From NCBI GenBank assembly GCA_022340385.1, contig JAJDOB010000012.1:1-48615 (forward strand): 48,615 nt of DNA, in the 5' to 3' direction. The position numbers and the translations under genes were made by a program. Of this stretch, positions 1 to 8,979 are shown piece after piece (within the stretch, counting starts at the first letter, position 1; each line of letters begins with the position of its first letter). The notes under the pieces are model-generated. The model had not been told where the DNA came from, ran no database searches, and worked only from the letters and a program-made list of their open reading frames with translations. The stretch comes from Rhodobacter sp. (GTDB lineage: Bacteria > Pseudomonadota > Alphaproteobacteria > Rhodobacterales > Rhodobacteraceae).

Positions 1-1751
1 ACCAGCATGCGCGGGCGGCGACCTTCGGCCTCGGCAAAGTCCTCGACCGATTTCTGGATCGCGGCAAAGCCCTCGTCCCCCTCGTAGGCGGCGCCATAGA
101 CACCCGCCAAAGTCTTTACCTCGGCGCGGTGGCGCCCGAATGCTTTTTCCATCGCCATCGAAATCTCTCCTACGGTTGCGCGGGCACGCGCGGCCTCGAT
201 TGCAAGTGCCAGCAGATTGCCGGTGCCACTGGCGGCCCCCTGTTCCAGCGCCCCAAGCGCGTTGTCGCAAACGGCGGTATCGCGGCGGCTGCGGATCTGT
301 TCCAGCCGGGCGATCTGGGCGTCGCGCACCGCCACATTGTCGACATCGCGAATGTCCAGATGATCCTGTTTTTCCAGCCGGAACTTGTTGACGCCGACAA
401 TCACCTCGTCGCCGCGGTCGACTGCGGCCTGCCGGCGCGCCGCCGACTCTTCGATGCGCAGCTTGGGCATGCCGGATGCAACCGCCTTGGTCATGCCGCC
501 CATTTCGTCGATCTCGTCGATAATCTTCTGCGCCTCATCAATCAGGTCGGCGGTCAGCTTTTCGACGTAATAGGAACCGGCCAGCGGATCGACCACCTTG
601 GTGATCCCGGTCTCGTTCTGCAGGATCAGCTGCGTGTTGCGCGCAATCCGCGACGAAAATTCCGTCGGCAAGGCAATGGCTTCGTCGAACGAATTGGTGT
701 GCAGGCTTTGGGTTCCGCCCAGAACCGCGCTCATCGCCTCGTAGGCGGTGCGCACGATGTTGTTGTAGGGATCCTGTTCCTGCAGGGACACGCCGCTGGT
801 CTGGCAATGGGTGCGCAGCATCAGGCTGCCGGGTTTCCTGGGCCCGAAATCCGACATGATCCGGTGCCACAGGAAGCGCGCGGCACGTAGTTTGGCGGCC
901 TCCATGAAGAAATTCATGCCGATCGCAAAAAAGAACGACAGGCGCCCGGCGAAGGCATCGACATCCATGCCCCGGGCCACCGCGGCCTTCACGTATTCCT
1001 TGCCGTCCGCCAGCGTGAACGCCAGTTCCTGCACAAGGTTTGCGCCGGCCTCCTGCATGTGGTAGCCCGAAATGCTGATCGAGTTGAATTTCGGCATCTC
1101 GTTGCAGGTATATTCGATGATATCCGACACGATCCGCATGCTGGGTTCGGGCGGATAGATATAGGTGTTGCGCACCATGAATTCCTTCAGAATGTCGTTC
1201 TGAATGGTGCCCGACAGGGCGGCGCGGTCGACGCCCTGTTCCTCGCCGGCGACGATGAAGGACGCCAGAACCGGGATCACCGCACCGTTCATCGTCATGG
1301 AAACACTGATTTCGCCCAGCGGGATGCCGTCGAACAGCACCTTCATGTCCTCGACGCTGTCGATGGCCACCCCGGCCTTGCCGACATCGCCGACAACACG
1401 CTCGTGATCGCTGTCATACCCGCGATGCGTCGCCAGGTCGAAGGCGACAGACACGCCCTGCTGGCCGCCGGCCAGGGCCTTGCGATAGAACGCGTTGCTT
1501 TCTTCGGCGGTCGAGAACCCGGCATATTGCCGGATCGTCCAGGGCCGCCCGGTGTACATCGTCGACCGGGGCCCCCGGGTGAACGGCGCCTCGCCGGGCA
1601 TCGAGCCCATATGACCCAGCCGCTGCGCGTCTTCGGCGGTGTAAACCGGGGCCACGGCGATGCCTTCGGGTGTTTGCCATGTCAGATCGTCGGGCGACCG
1701 GCCACGCAATTCCTTTTCGGCGCGGGCGGCCCAGGCTGCCTTGTCACTCAT
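1..1751 (-). CDS. mcmA: Methylmalonyl-CoA mutase, 3' end cut by window edge
   Basis: The enzyme interconverts methylmalonyl-CoA and succinyl-CoA using adenosylcobalamin and is the last step of propionyl-CoA assimilation in the cytoplasm. The reverse strand is open from the ATG at 1751 to position 1 (583 codons). It starts [17 protein letters not shown] and contains the family landmarks [33 protein letters not shown] and [19 protein letters not shown] of the substrate-binding barrel. The family is usually about 700 residues with a C-terminal B12-binding domain (DxHxxG); that domain lies outside the window, so it cannot be checked. pccA and pccB lie upstream on the same strand, which fits one propionate pathway. 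Divergent from the DUF4174 gene, with 122 bases between the starts. Confidence 0.96.
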   Translation of the reverse strand, partial: MSDKAAWAARAEKELRGRSPDDLTWQTPEGIAVAPVYTAEDAQRLGHMGSMPGEAPFTRGPRSTMYTGRPWTIRQYAGFSTAEESNAFYRKALAGGQQGVSVAFDLATHRGYDSDHERVVGDVGKAGVAIDSVEDMKVLFDGIPLGEISVSMTMNGAVIPVLASFIVAGEEQGVDRAALSGTIQNDILKEFMVRNTYIYPPEPSMRIVSDIIEYTCNEMPKFNSISISGYHMQEAGANLVQELAFTLADGKEYVKAAVARGMDVDAFAGRLSFFFAIGMNFFMEAAKLRAARFLWHRIMSDFGPRKPGSLMLRTHCQTSGVSLQEQDPYNNIVRTAYEAMSAVLGGTQSLHTNSFDEAIALPTEFSSRIARNTQLILQNETGITKVVDPLAGSYYVEKLTADLIDEAQKIIDEIDEMGGMTKAVASGMPKLRIEESAARRQAAVDRGDEVIVGVNKFRLEKQDHLDIRDVDNVAVRDAQIARLEQIRSRRDTAVCDNALGALEQGAASGTGNLLALAIEAARARATVGEISMAMEKAFGRHRAEVKTLAGVYGAAYEGDEGFAAIQKSVEDFAEAEGRRPRML

Positions 1752-1873
1752 CGTCTTTATCCTTCTGTCGGTCGTGACCGGCGCGGCGCCGGTGTGTTTT
1801 CCCAAAGCAGGCCTCTGATAGGCCTTCGTATTTTGCGCCAGACACCCTATATGCGGAGTATGCAGGAGGACGG

Positions 1874-2401
1874 ATGAAACAGGTTCTGGTCATTGTTTTC
1901 GCGATGTTTCTGGCTTTGCCGGTTCTGGCACAAACGGCTGCACCGGCAGCCGAGGCGCCTGCCCTCCAGCCCGCCGCGACTGACGAGGCGCCGGTCGGCG
2001 AGACGCCGGAAGCTACGCCGCTGCTGGTGCCGCTGCTGGCCAGCGAAGTATCGCTGGCGGATTTGCTGTGGCTGAAAAGGCCTGTCGTCGTCTTTGCCGA
2101 CACGCCCGCCGACCCGCGGTTCCAGCAGCAGGTCGAACTGTTGCTGGCGCGGCCCGAAGAACTGATCGCGCGCGACGTTGTGATCATCATCGACGCCGAT
2201 CCCGCCGCCCGGTCAGAAATTCGCATGACACTGCGCCCACGCGGTTTCATGCTGACACTGATCGACAAGGATGGCCGCGTGAACCTGCGCAAGCCTGCCC
2301 CCTGGGACGTGCGCGAGATTACCCGCGCCATCGACAAATGGCCCACGCGCAAACAGGAAATACTGGAACACAAGGCCCACGCCGCCGACGAAGCCGAATA
2401 G
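1874..2401 (+). CDS. Secreted DUF4174-like protein
   Basis: 175 residues. Residues 1-19 form a signal peptide ([19 protein letters not shown]), followed by an Ala/Pro/Glu-rich linker to about residue 50. The folded domain starts at [20 protein letters not shown]. The pattern '[17 protein letters not shown] ... [26 protein letters not shown]' resembles the DUF4174 family, a thioredoxin-like fold without the CxxC pair; the assignment is from memory of the family. A strong ribosome site, AGGAGGA, lies seven bases before the ATG, so the start is secure. It stands alone, divergent from the mutase and convergent with the membrane protein at 2415. Function unknown; a periplasmic location is inferred from the signal peptide. 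Confidence 0.8.
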   Translation: MKQVLVIVFAMFLALPVLAQTAAPAAEAPALQPAATDEAPVGETPEATPLLVPLLASEVSLADLLWLKRPVVVFADTPADPRFQQQVELLLARPEELIARDVVIIIDADPAARSEIRMTLRPRGFMLTLIDKDGRVNLRKPAPWDVREITRAIDKWPTRKQEILEHKAHAADEAE

Positions 2402-2414
2402 GTAACGCGGGCGC

Positions 2415-3998
2415 TCATTGCGCGAATCCTTCCGCGAAATCGAACAGCGCACCTTTCGGCAGGCCCGCCTTCCAGTCCGCCAGCGCCGTCAGATACGGCG
2501 CCGGATCAACCGGGCCTGTCAGGTAGACATCGACAAAGTTGCTGCCAAGGTAATCGACCGGCCCGGTGGTTTTCAGCTGCCCCAGCAGCACCCATTCGTC
2601 GCCGATGGCATCATCGAACCAGAATCCGTACAGCATCGCGAAATTCACGCCCTGCGCCTTGACCAGTTCATCCGCCCAGCCGGGATGCGGATCGGTCAGG
2701 CGCAGGGCGCGCGCCTCGTGGTTGGCCAGCCCCCATAGGTCAAGCACGTAATTCGGGTTGCGCCAGGCGACCCAGCCCAGATCATTGACCGCGACAGGCT
2801 CCTTCAGGTGCTCCTGCACAAGGCGTGCCATCTGGGCCTGCTGCAACCGCACGGCGCGGCCGGCGGGTGGATATTGCTCCATCACACCGGGCACATAGCT
2901 GTATCCGGCAAACAGGATTGGCGCCAGCACCAGCAGCGGCAAACCACGCAGTTTCGTGCCCGCCGCAACCGCCAGCAGTCCCGCGGCCATGGTCACCAGA
3001 ATGTAATTCTCGTAACGGTCCATCCAGTCGAACCGGCCGAACAGGAAATGCGCCACCCCTGCCCCGCCAACCGCGAACAGCAAGGGCCAGCGCGTGCTGG
3101 TCCAGACCGGTTTCACGAACAGCAGGACCGCACCGACGGCGATGAAGGCCGCCAGAACCTGCTGCGCGCGGGTTTCCAGGATGATCTGCATCCGCGCGCC
3201 GATCATCCCGGTCAGGCTGCCGTCAGCCTCGGGATTGGTCAGCTTGGCGGTGACGGAACTGGGCAGCGGGTCAAGCCCCAGCGTGGTCAGGAAATAGCAA
3301 AAGCCCGCGACCGGCGCGACCGCCAGCACCAGCAGCAAGGCACCACCCAGGACGCGCCCTCTGAACAGCACCACAAGCGCCGCCAGAATCGCCAGCGCCA
3401 GCCCCTCTAGACGCAGGAGCGGCGCCAGCAGGATGCCGAGGATCAGCAGTTTGCCGATCCTGCCCGCGTCCGGCCCCGCATCCAGAAATGTCAGCAGCCC
3501 CGACACGATCGCAAGGCTGGCGGCGACATGCAGGATGTGTTCCATCCCGGTGAAAGCCAACCCCATCATGTTCAGCGCCACCGGCCCGATCAGCGCCAAT
3601 GCCGCGCCGAAAACGCTTGCCCCGAACCCGGCCTGCACCAATATCCGCCCCCAAAGAAACGCCGCCACGATCAGGCCAAAACAGTTCCAGAACAACGGCA
3701 TATACCGTTGCATCGGGTCGCCGGCAAAAGGCAGCAACAGCACCGAGTAAAGCGGAGAGGATGACGCGGCCGCGTATTCGCCCGGGTTCACGCCATAGCC
3801 GCCAGCGCGCATCTGTTCGGCCATCGCCATGTGGATATAGGGGTCGTCCAACGGGTATTCGAAAACCGCACCCGCGGCGATATAGGACGCATCGAGCAGC
3901 GCCAGATAGGTCATCAGCGCCGCCATGACCGCCAGAAATGACAGCAGCACAGTTGCGTTGGTGTCGCGTCCCGAATCGATGCCGACTGTGGGGTTCAT
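2415..3998 (-). CDS. Polytopic membrane protein, probable GT-C-fold glycosyltransferase
   Basis: 527 residues with roughly ten or more hydrophobic helices. After the first helix there is an extracytoplasmic acidic pair, D51-D52, in the motif LDDPYIHMAMAEQM. This resembles the first-loop motif of GT-C-fold glycosyltransferases (GT39/ArnT-like and related uncharacterised proteins), which use lipid-linked sugars. The C-terminal quarter is a soluble domain containing 'NDLGWVAWRNPNYVLDLWGLANHEARAL', also common in this group. Its ATG overlaps the pccA stop by four bases (ATGA), so translation is probably coupled to pccA although the functions look unrelated. Substrate and acceptor cannot be told from sequence. 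Confidence 0.72.
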   Translation of the reverse strand: MNPTVGIDSGRDTNATVLLSFLAVMAALMTYLALLDASYIAAGAVFEYPLDDPYIHMAMAEQMRAGGYGVNPGEYAAASSSPLYSVLLLPFAGDPMQRYMPLFWNCFGLIVAAFLWGRILVQAGFGASVFGAALALIGPVALNMMGLAFTGMEHILHVAASLAIVSGLLTFLDAGPDAGRIGKLLILGILLAPLLRLEGLALAILAALVVLFRGRVLGGALLLVLAVAPVAGFCYFLTTLGLDPLPSSVTAKLTNPEADGSLTGMIGARMQIILETRAQQVLAAFIAVGAVLLFVKPVWTSTRWPLLFAVGGAGVAHFLFGRFDWMDRYENYILVTMAAGLLAVAAGTKLRGLPLLVLAPILFAGYSYVPGVMEQYPPAGRAVRLQQAQMARLVQEHLKEPVAVNDLGWVAWRNPNYVLDLWGLANHEARALRLTDPHPGWADELVKAQGVNFAMLYGFWFDDAIGDEWVLLGQLKTTGPVDYLGSNFVDVYLTGPVDPAPYLTALADWKAGLPKGALFDFAEGFAQ

Positions 3999-5995
3999 TC
4001 GAACTCCAGGATCACGTCATCAACCGCAAGATTGTCACCGGCCGCGGCATTGACCTTGCTGACGGTCGATTTCTTTTCGGCGCGCAGGATGTTCTCCATT
4101 TTCATCGCCTCGACCGTGCACAGCGCCTGTCCCTCCTGTACCTCGTCGCCGACTTCGACGTCGATTTTCACGATCAGTCCCGGCATCGGGCAAAGCAGAA
4201 GTTTCGAGGTGTCTGGCGCCTGTTTTTCCGGCATCAGCCGGGCCAGTTCGGCCTGACGGGGAGAGCGCACATGCACTTTCATATCCGCGCCTCTGGTGCG
4301 GATTCGGAATCCGTTGGGGATTTTTCCGGTTTTCAGCACCAGCGGCGCATCATCGACATCCAGCACCGCCAAAGGCTGTCCCGGGGTCCAGTCGCTGGTC
4401 ACGCGCATCGCGCCGCCCTCGTCGAAATGCACCGAAGCGCCCAACTTGTCGGCGTCAATCCTTACCTTGAAATCAATGCCTTGCAGGCTGACAACCCAAT
4501 CGTCGCCAACCGTGCGTTCGTGGTTGTCCATCCGCCCGGAAACCCGCGTGCGGCGTATTTCGGCGACCCGGTTCATCGCCGCAGCTGCCGCGGCAACCCG
4601 CGCCAGCGCGCCGCGTTCAAGCGTGACCGGTTCGAACCCGTCGGGATATTCCTCGGCGATAAAGGCGGTGGTGATGTCGCCTGCGACGAATTTCGGATGA
4701 TCCATCACCGCCGAAAGGAACGGGAGGTTGTGACCGATGCCTTCGACCTCGAATGAATCCAGCGCCACGCGCATCTCTTCGATGGCTGCTTCCCGGGTCG
4801 GGGCCCAGGTACACAGCTTGGCGATCATCGGGTCATAGAACATTGAAATCTCGCCACCTTCGTAGACGCCAGTGTCATTCCGGACGACATGGGCGGCGGT
4901 GGCAACCTCGGCAGGCGGGCGATAGCGGGTCAAACGGCCGATCGAGGGCAGAAACCCCCTGTAGGGGTCTTCGGCATAAAGCCGGGATTCCATCGCCCAG
5001 CCATTCAGTTTCACATCTTCCTGCGTGATTGCCAGCGGTTCGCCATTGGCGATTCGGATCATCTGTTCGACCAGATCGACACCGGTTATCAGTTCCGTCA
5101 CCGGATGTTCGACCTGCAGTCGCGTGTTCATTTCCAGGAAATAGAAATTCTTGTTGCCATCGACAATGAATTCGACGGTGCCGGCGCTGGTATAGCCCAC
5201 GGCCTGGGCCAGCGCGACGGCCTGCTCCCCCATGGCCTTGCGGGTCTTTGCGTCCAGGAATGGGCTGGGCGCCTCTTCGATGACCTTCTGGTTGCGCCGC
5301 TGGATGCTGCATTCCCGCTCGCCCAGATAAATGCCGTTGCCATGCGCGTCGCACAGCACCTGAATTTCGATATGGCGCGGTTGGGTGACGAATTTCTCGA
5401 TGAAGATCCGGTCATCGCCAAAGCTGCTGGCGGCCTCGTTCTTCGAGCTTTGAAACCCCTCGCGCGCCTCGGCGTCATTCCAGGCGATGCGCATGCCCTT
5501 GCCGCCGCCCCCGGCGCTGGCCTTGATCATCACCGGATAGCCGACCTCGTTGGAAATCTTCACCGCATCATCCGCATCCGCGATCAGGCCCATGTAGCCC
5601 GGCACAGTGGAAACCCCGGCCTCCTGGGCGATCTTCTTGCTGGTGATCTTGTCGCCCATCGCCTCTATCGCGCCTTTGGGCGGGCCGACAAAGGCCACGC
5701 CGGCCGCTTCCAAAGCCTCGGCGAACTTGCTGTTTTCGCTCAGGAAACCGTAACCGGGATGCACGGCCTCGGCGCCGGATTCCCGGATCGCGGCCATCAC
5801 CTTGTCGATGACGATATAGGACTGGTTGGCGGGGGGCGGGCCGATATGTATCGCCTCGTCCGCCATCTGCACATGCAGCGCCAGCGCGTCGGCATCCGAA
5901 TAGATCGCAACTGTCGCAATCCCCATCTTGCGCGCGGTCTTGATCACGCGGCAGGCAATTTCACCCCGGTTGGCGATCAGTATTTTCTTGAACAT
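3995..5995 (-). CDS. pccA: Propionyl-CoA carboxylase alpha subunit (biotin carboxylase and biotin carrier)
   Basis: 666 residues, typical of PccA. It carries out ATP-dependent carboxylation of biotin and carries the carboxybiotin to the beta subunit, so that propionyl-CoA becomes (S)-methylmalonyl-CoA. The N-terminus MFKKILIANRGEIACRVI is the biotin carboxylase signature. The ATP-grasp glycine loop KASAGGGGKGMRI is at about 158-170 and EMNTRLQVEHPVTE at 288-301. The biotin carrier motif VEAMKMEN is near the C-terminus, with biotinyl Lys632 at the usual 34 residues from the end. An AAGGA ribosome site precedes the ATG. The beta-subunit gene is about 3.4 kb upstream on the same strand, and the putative glycosyltransferase overlaps its stop. 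Confidence 0.97.
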   Translation of the reverse strand: MFKKILIANRGEIACRVIKTARKMGIATVAIYSDADALALHVQMADEAIHIGPPPANQSYIVIDKVMAAIRESGAEAVHPGYGFLSENSKFAEALEAAGVAFVGPPKGAIEAMGDKITSKKIAQEAGVSTVPGYMGLIADADDAVKISNEVGYPVMIKASAGGGGKGMRIAWNDAEAREGFQSSKNEAASSFGDDRIFIEKFVTQPRHIEIQVLCDAHGNGIYLGERECSIQRRNQKVIEEAPSPFLDAKTRKAMGEQAVALAQAVGYTSAGTVEFIVDGNKNFYFLEMNTRLQVEHPVTELITGVDLVEQMIRIANGEPLAITQEDVKLNGWAMESRLYAEDPYRGFLPSIGRLTRYRPPAEVATAAHVVRNDTGVYEGGEISMFYDPMIAKLCTWAPTREAAIEEMRVALDSFEVEGIGHNLPFLSAVMDHPKFVAGDITTAFIAEEYPDGFEPVTLERGALARVAAAAAAMNRVAEIRRTRVSGRMDNHERTVGDDWVVSLQGIDFKVRIDADKLGASVHFDEGGAMRVTSDWTPGQPLAVLDVDDAPLVLKTGKIPNGFRIRTRGADMKVHVRSPRQAELARLMPEKQAPDTSKLLLCPMPGLIVKIDVEVGDEVQEGQALCTVEAMKMENILRAEKKSTVSKVNAAAGDNLAVDDVILEFE

Positions 5996-6044
5996 GTAGC
6001 GATCCTTCTGGTTCGAGGCCCGCGCAGCGCGCGTGGGGGCATAG

Positions 6045-6080
6045 CAAAAACGCCGCCGCAGGAGGATCCCGCAGCGGCGT
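6045..6080 (-). terminator. Intrinsic terminator downstream of the 67-residue lipoprotein gene
   Basis: On the minus strand, ACGCCGCTGC and GCGGCGGCGT form a stem of about ten pairs (positions 6050-6059 with 6071-6080), closed by a short GATC-containing loop and followed by TTTTTG. It sits between the lipoprotein stop (6125) and the pccA start (5995). This suggests pccA has its own promoter rather than reading in from upstream. Confidence 0.75.
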
Positions 6081-6124
6081 ATTCGGATGTATCCGGTTGC
6101 CCGGAGAAATTGGTCAGACTGGTG

Positions 6125-6328
6125 TCAGCAGCGATCGGGGTACTGGTTACAATAGGCGACATTGCCCGCCGCCCCGACCAGCGCGCCGATGGCAACGTTG
6201 CCATCCAGAATCGCGGCCGTGCCCGCCCCGGCGCCGGCACCGATAAGCGATTGCTCTGCAAAAGTGTCACCGCAGCCTGCCAGCAATAGCGCGACAAGCC
6301 CGGTTGCTGCGATAAGTCGGATCCGCAT
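6125..6328 (-). CDS. Small glycine-zipper lipoprotein
   Basis: 67 residues. The signal peptide ends in the lipobox LLAGC, with the lipidated Cys at residue 19, so an outer- or inner-membrane anchored lipoprotein is expected. The mature part has small-residue runs (GAGAGAG, GALVGAAGN) like a glycine zipper and ends in two cysteines (YCNQYPDRC). Such short lipoproteins are common beside pcc genes in this bacterial group, but no function is established. It is followed by a clear terminator and is probably monocistronic. Confidence 0.8.
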   Translation of the reverse strand: MRIRLIAATGLVALLLAGCGDTFAEQSLIGAGAGAGTAAILDGNVAIGALVGAAGNVAYCNQYPDRC

Positions 6329-6677
6329 GCCCTGTTTCCTCTTGTTTTTCTGCCTCTGGGCGCACCAAGCGCGCGCGGCGCGCGAAAATCAAGATAAAAC
6401 GGGAAAAAGCCCGTTGTTTCGGCAAGTTGCTGCCGAACCTTCACGCGGGCTCCGGGGCACCGCAAAAGGGGTGGTCTGACCCACGAGGGGCCAGACCAGA
6501 GAGAAGGGGAAGGGTAACGGTTCAGACGCATGCCACCAGAAAAAAATATCGGCGCATCCGTCCTGCCCTCGACATTGGCGGTAATAAGGAGACGGCGAAA
6601 CCCCCTGATTGCACGCTCTGTCCGATGCGCATATTCCCGCCGATTTCGGGCGGCGCCTTGCGGGAAAACGCCGATCC
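6329..6677. other. Gene-poor interval between the lipoprotein and the 115-residue gene
   Basis: About 350 bases. No open frame here has convincing codon use or a recognisable product; the frames that exist on both strands look like noise. It holds a possible minus-strand terminator at 6385-6415 and a ten-pair hairpin around 6471-6495 (GGTCTG ... CAGACC) without a T-run. The part next to 6328 should carry the lipoprotein promoter, but I see no clear -35/-10 pair. Confidence 0.6.
6385..6415 (-). terminator. Possible minus-strand terminator
   Basis: On the minus strand ACGGG and CCCGT form a short stem (6410-6414 with 6399-6403) around a CTTTTT loop, followed by the T-rich TTTATCTTGATTTT. It lies downstream of the 115-residue gene (stop at 6678), but some 260 bases away. 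The stem is short, so the call is tentative. Confidence 0.4.
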
Positions 6678-7025
6678 TCATTCCCCGAACACCTCTGGAA
6701 AGCTGGCGCGCGCCAGTTTGAGGTTGATCTGAAGCATCGCGTCGTAGCTTTCGGGATCGAACGGGTCTTCGGCGGCAATCACCTCGCGTCCGAACAGCCA
6801 ACTCAGGCGGCCCGCGTCCAGATTGCCGCGCACGAACGGCTGATCGCCGAAATTGTTCCACAAGGCGGCGACGAACCCGGCATCGGCGCGTTTGTCGGCC
6901 GGCCTGCGGTCACCGTGGCGTTCGCGGCGGATGATCGGCGTGACACCGCGCGGGTTGGCGCGACGAATTACGAACTGGAAATCGGTACCGGGAAGGCGAC
7001 CGGGAAAGCCGCGATGCTTGATCAT
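6678..7025 (-). CDS. Conserved-looking hypothetical protein
   Basis: 115 residues from the ATG at 7025, chosen over an ATG 30 bases upstream because a GGGGGA ribosome site lies seven bases before it. No signal peptide or membrane helix. The N-terminal half is basic (MIKHRGFPGRLPGTDFQF, RRERHGDRRPADKRADA). The C-terminal half reads like a folded domain (FVAALWNNFGDQPFVRGNLDAGRL, DPESYDAMLQINLKLA). Codon use is GC-rich at third positions like its neighbours. I do not recognise a family. It lies 66 bases downstream of the 45-residue lipoprotein on the same strand. Confidence 0.65.
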   Translation of the reverse strand: MIKHRGFPGRLPGTDFQFVIRRANPRGVTPIIRRERHGDRRPADKRADAGFVAALWNNFGDQPFVRGNLDAGRLSWLFGREVIAAEDPFDPESYDAMLQINLKLARASFPEVFGE

Positions 7026-7091
7026 GCGCGCATCCCCCGAAGGACGCCGCAGCATTTGGGGGCGGACACAACGGCCCGCCCCGCAAAGTCT

Positions 7092-7229
7092 TTACTTGTA
7101 CTTGCCGGTATATACGGGCTCGACCGAAATCGGCTCGGGATCGACGAATACTGGCTCTTCTTGCTGTGCACAAGCGGCGACGAACGCCACCAGGCCCAAC
7201 GAAAGGAGGAGTTTTGTCTTAGTGGACAT
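7092..7229 (-). CDS. 45-residue lipoprotein
   Basis: A short frame that is easily missed: MSTKTKLLLSLGLVAFVAAC followed by AQQEEPVFVDPEPISVEPVYTGKYK. It has a lysine-rich n-region, a hydrophobic core and the lipobox VAAC (Cys20), so a diacylated lipoprotein with a 25-residue acidic, proline-rich mature part is predicted. An AGGAGA ribosome site lies six bases before the ATG. I recall very similar short lipoproteins ending VEPVYTGKYK as widespread in Rhodobacteraceae. No function is known to me. It may be cotranscribed with the gene at 6678. Confidence 0.82.
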   Translation of the reverse strand: MSTKTKLLLSLGLVAFVAACAQQEEPVFVDPEPISVEPVYTGKYK

Positions 7230-7431
7230 CGGAGTCTCCTGTCAAAAAAACGAAGGCCACGCGCCATTTGATTCGCGCCCGGTCTTCGAATCGGGGTTTC
7301 GGTCACTGTCCGGTAACCTTGGTGCAAATTATCGCATCTTACAGAAAAAAGATATCGGATTTGCTGCACTTGCGCGGTTTGTGGCCAGTTTGCATCAAAT
7401 GAAGTAGTGGCGACAAGATATTGTGATACCA

Positions 7432-7818
7432 TCAAAAACCCTCCCAAATGCAGGCCCCGCTCTCGACGCTGTAGGCTTCGAAATATTGCGTCGCATCCGG
7501 CGCGGGCGTACCGAATTCCACAATTCGGTCAGCGAGCGAGATAACGACCTGATCGGGACGCTCTGTCGCGCCGGCCAGGTCGGGCAGCACGAATGTCGTG
7601 CACAGCGCGTCGATATCCGCCAGGGCCGTATCAATCGGGACAAGACCACTGTCACGGGCAATCGCGGGGGCGACAAAGCGATAGCGCCAGGTATTTCCGG
7701 CGGTCCCCTCGACGTCCCTGACCAGTTCCAGGAATGTCACCGACTGTCCGGACGGCACAGGAACGGTGTCTGCGCCCGCCGCTGTTGCGGCCAGTATCAC
7801 CGCCATCATCCACCTCAT
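7432..7818 (-). CDS. Small exported protein, DUF6497-like
   Basis: 128 residues with a short signal peptide (MRWMMAVILAATAAGA). The mature protein has two cysteines (ALCTTF and SGACIW) that could pair, and a motif-rich middle 'TFLELVRDVEG...WRYRFVAPAIAR'. It resembles the rhodobacterial family I remember as DUF6497; treat the name as tentative. Its ATG overlaps the stop of the methyltransferase gene by four bases (ATGA), so the two are cotranslated. Function unknown. Confidence 0.7.
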   Translation of the reverse strand: MRWMMAVILAATAAGADTVPVPSGQSVTFLELVRDVEGTAGNTWRYRFVAPAIARDSGLVPIDTALADIDALCTTFVLPDLAGATERPDQVVISLADRIVEFGTPAPDATQYFEAYSVESGACIWEGF

Positions 7819-8561
7819 CTTGCACGCCCCTTTCGCACCAGGACCCGCCTGCGTCCGCCGCCTTTCGACAGCACCTCGACCTTGCCCAGGCTCATCAGCG
7901 TGCGCCGGTTCTCCTGAAAGGCCTGACCGCGCAGATCGAGGATGATCGAACCACCGGGAACCACGCCGAAACGGAAGAACGGCATGTACATGTCGACCGG
8001 AAAGTGAAAGCCGCAGGACAGGAAACTGACCGCCAGATCGACCTTTTCGGTCTCGCCCGGGTCTTCGATCTCGGGGTTCCAGGTTGAAACGCTTTCGGTC
8101 GGCACCCCGTTTGCGGTCAGAAATTTATGAGCAATTTCAAGGCTGGTATAGGCTGCAGCCTCTTCATCGAAACCGAAATGCCGGCGTTCGTTTTCCTCGA
8201 CATCCACCAGCAGCAGGCGACTGGCGTAGCGGCGATAGGCGTAAAGATCAAAGAACGCATAGCCGCATCCGATATCGGCGATGCTTTTGGGCCTGATCGC
8301 GTCAAGCACCGGCATCAGGGCCTCGAATTCCTCGCGGATCACGTTGGCCGCGCGTTCGGCCAGCACCCTGCCCTTGTCTTGCACAACCGAATCCAGCCGC
8401 GCCGGATCGCCCGCCTCCCAGTTGCGGATCACGGCCGCGGGCTGTCGCACATCGCTCAGCACTTCCGAACGTTGCAGCACGATATTGACCAGATCGTCAT
8501 GGCTGAGCATCGAGAAATCGAGTTCTGCCGCGTCGGGATCCGGAATGCGGGCGGCCTGCAT
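7815..8561 (-). CDS. Class I SAM-dependent methyltransferase-like protein
   Basis: 248 residues. The SAM-binding motif I is IADIGCGYAFFDLYA (about 94-108), followed by an acidic strand end LLLVDVEENE and a later 'VDLAVSFLSCGFHFPV' corresponding to motif IV. 'VVPGGSIILDLRG' matches the post-motif strand of Rossmann-type methyltransferases. The N-terminal 90 residues are helical and not recognisable. The substrate is unknown; FkbM- or sugar-modifying roles are possible. It forms a coupled pair with the exported protein at 7432. Confidence 0.75.
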   Translation of the reverse strand: MQAARIPDPDAAELDFSMLSHDDLVNIVLQRSEVLSDVRQPAAVIRNWEAGDPARLDSVVQDKGRVLAERAANVIREEFEALMPVLDAIRPKSIADIGCGYAFFDLYAYRRYASRLLLVDVEENERRHFGFDEEAAAYTSLEIAHKFLTANGVPTESVSTWNPEIEDPGETEKVDLAVSFLSCGFHFPVDMYMPFFRFGVVPGGSIILDLRGQAFQENRRTLMSLGKVEVLSKGGGRRRVLVRKGRAR

Positions 8562-8564
8562 GGT

Positions 8565-8975
8565 TCAGATGTCTCCCTCGGGGCGGCGGGCGACACAGTC
8601 GATCTCGACCAGCGCGCCAACGGCCAGCGCCGTCACGCCGACCGTGGTGCGGGCCGGCAGACGGTCAGCGGCGAAGTGGCGGACATAGGTGGCGTTGAAC
8701 GCGGCATAGTCCCGCTCGAATTCCGTCAGGTAGGCGCGGCATTGTACGATATCTGCCAGCCCAAGGCCCAATTCGCCCAGAATCAGCGCCAGATTCCCCA
8801 TCACCCGTTCGGTTTGTGCAACCACGCCGGCCGGCAACGGCGCATCCGGGGCGTCCGGATCGGTTGGCATTTGCCCGGTCAGGATCACCCAGCCGTCGGA
8901 TTCCACCGCATGGCTGAACGGCGCGACAGGGCGCGGCCCCCTGGCGAAGAGATGATATTGTGGGGCGGGGCTCAT
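8565..8975 (-). CDS. RidA / YjgF family protein
   Basis: 136 residues from the ATG at 8975; the upstream TTG gives an unlikely six-residue extension. RidA-type proteins hydrolyse reactive enamine/imine intermediates made by PLP enzymes. The RidA fold pattern is visible: 'PVAPFSHAVESDGWVILTGQMP' near the N-terminus, 'QTERVMGNLALILGELGLGLADIVQCRAYL' in the middle and 'LPARTTVGVTALAVGALVEIDCVA' at the end. The arginine and the closing E/D of the active-site region are present (PARTTV, LVEID). It lies between the methyltransferase and a small membrane protein on the same strand. Subfamily and substrate not assigned. Confidence 0.88.
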   Translation of the reverse strand: MSPAPQYHLFARGPRPVAPFSHAVESDGWVILTGQMPTDPDAPDAPLPAGVVAQTERVMGNLALILGELGLGLADIVQCRAYLTEFERDYAAFNATYVRHFAADRLPARTTVGVTALAVGALVEIDCVARRPEGDI

Positions 8976-8979
8976 ATGC

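Noticed and set aside
129-1877. Long plus-strand open frames over the mutase gene
   Set aside because: They are antisense shadows; the minus-strand translation gives an unbroken methylmalonyl-CoA mutase.
7230-7431. Possible small RNA or riboswitch between the lipoprotein and the exported protein gene
   Set aside because: Only a weak GATTCG/CGAATC dyad and no conserved motif that I can recognise.
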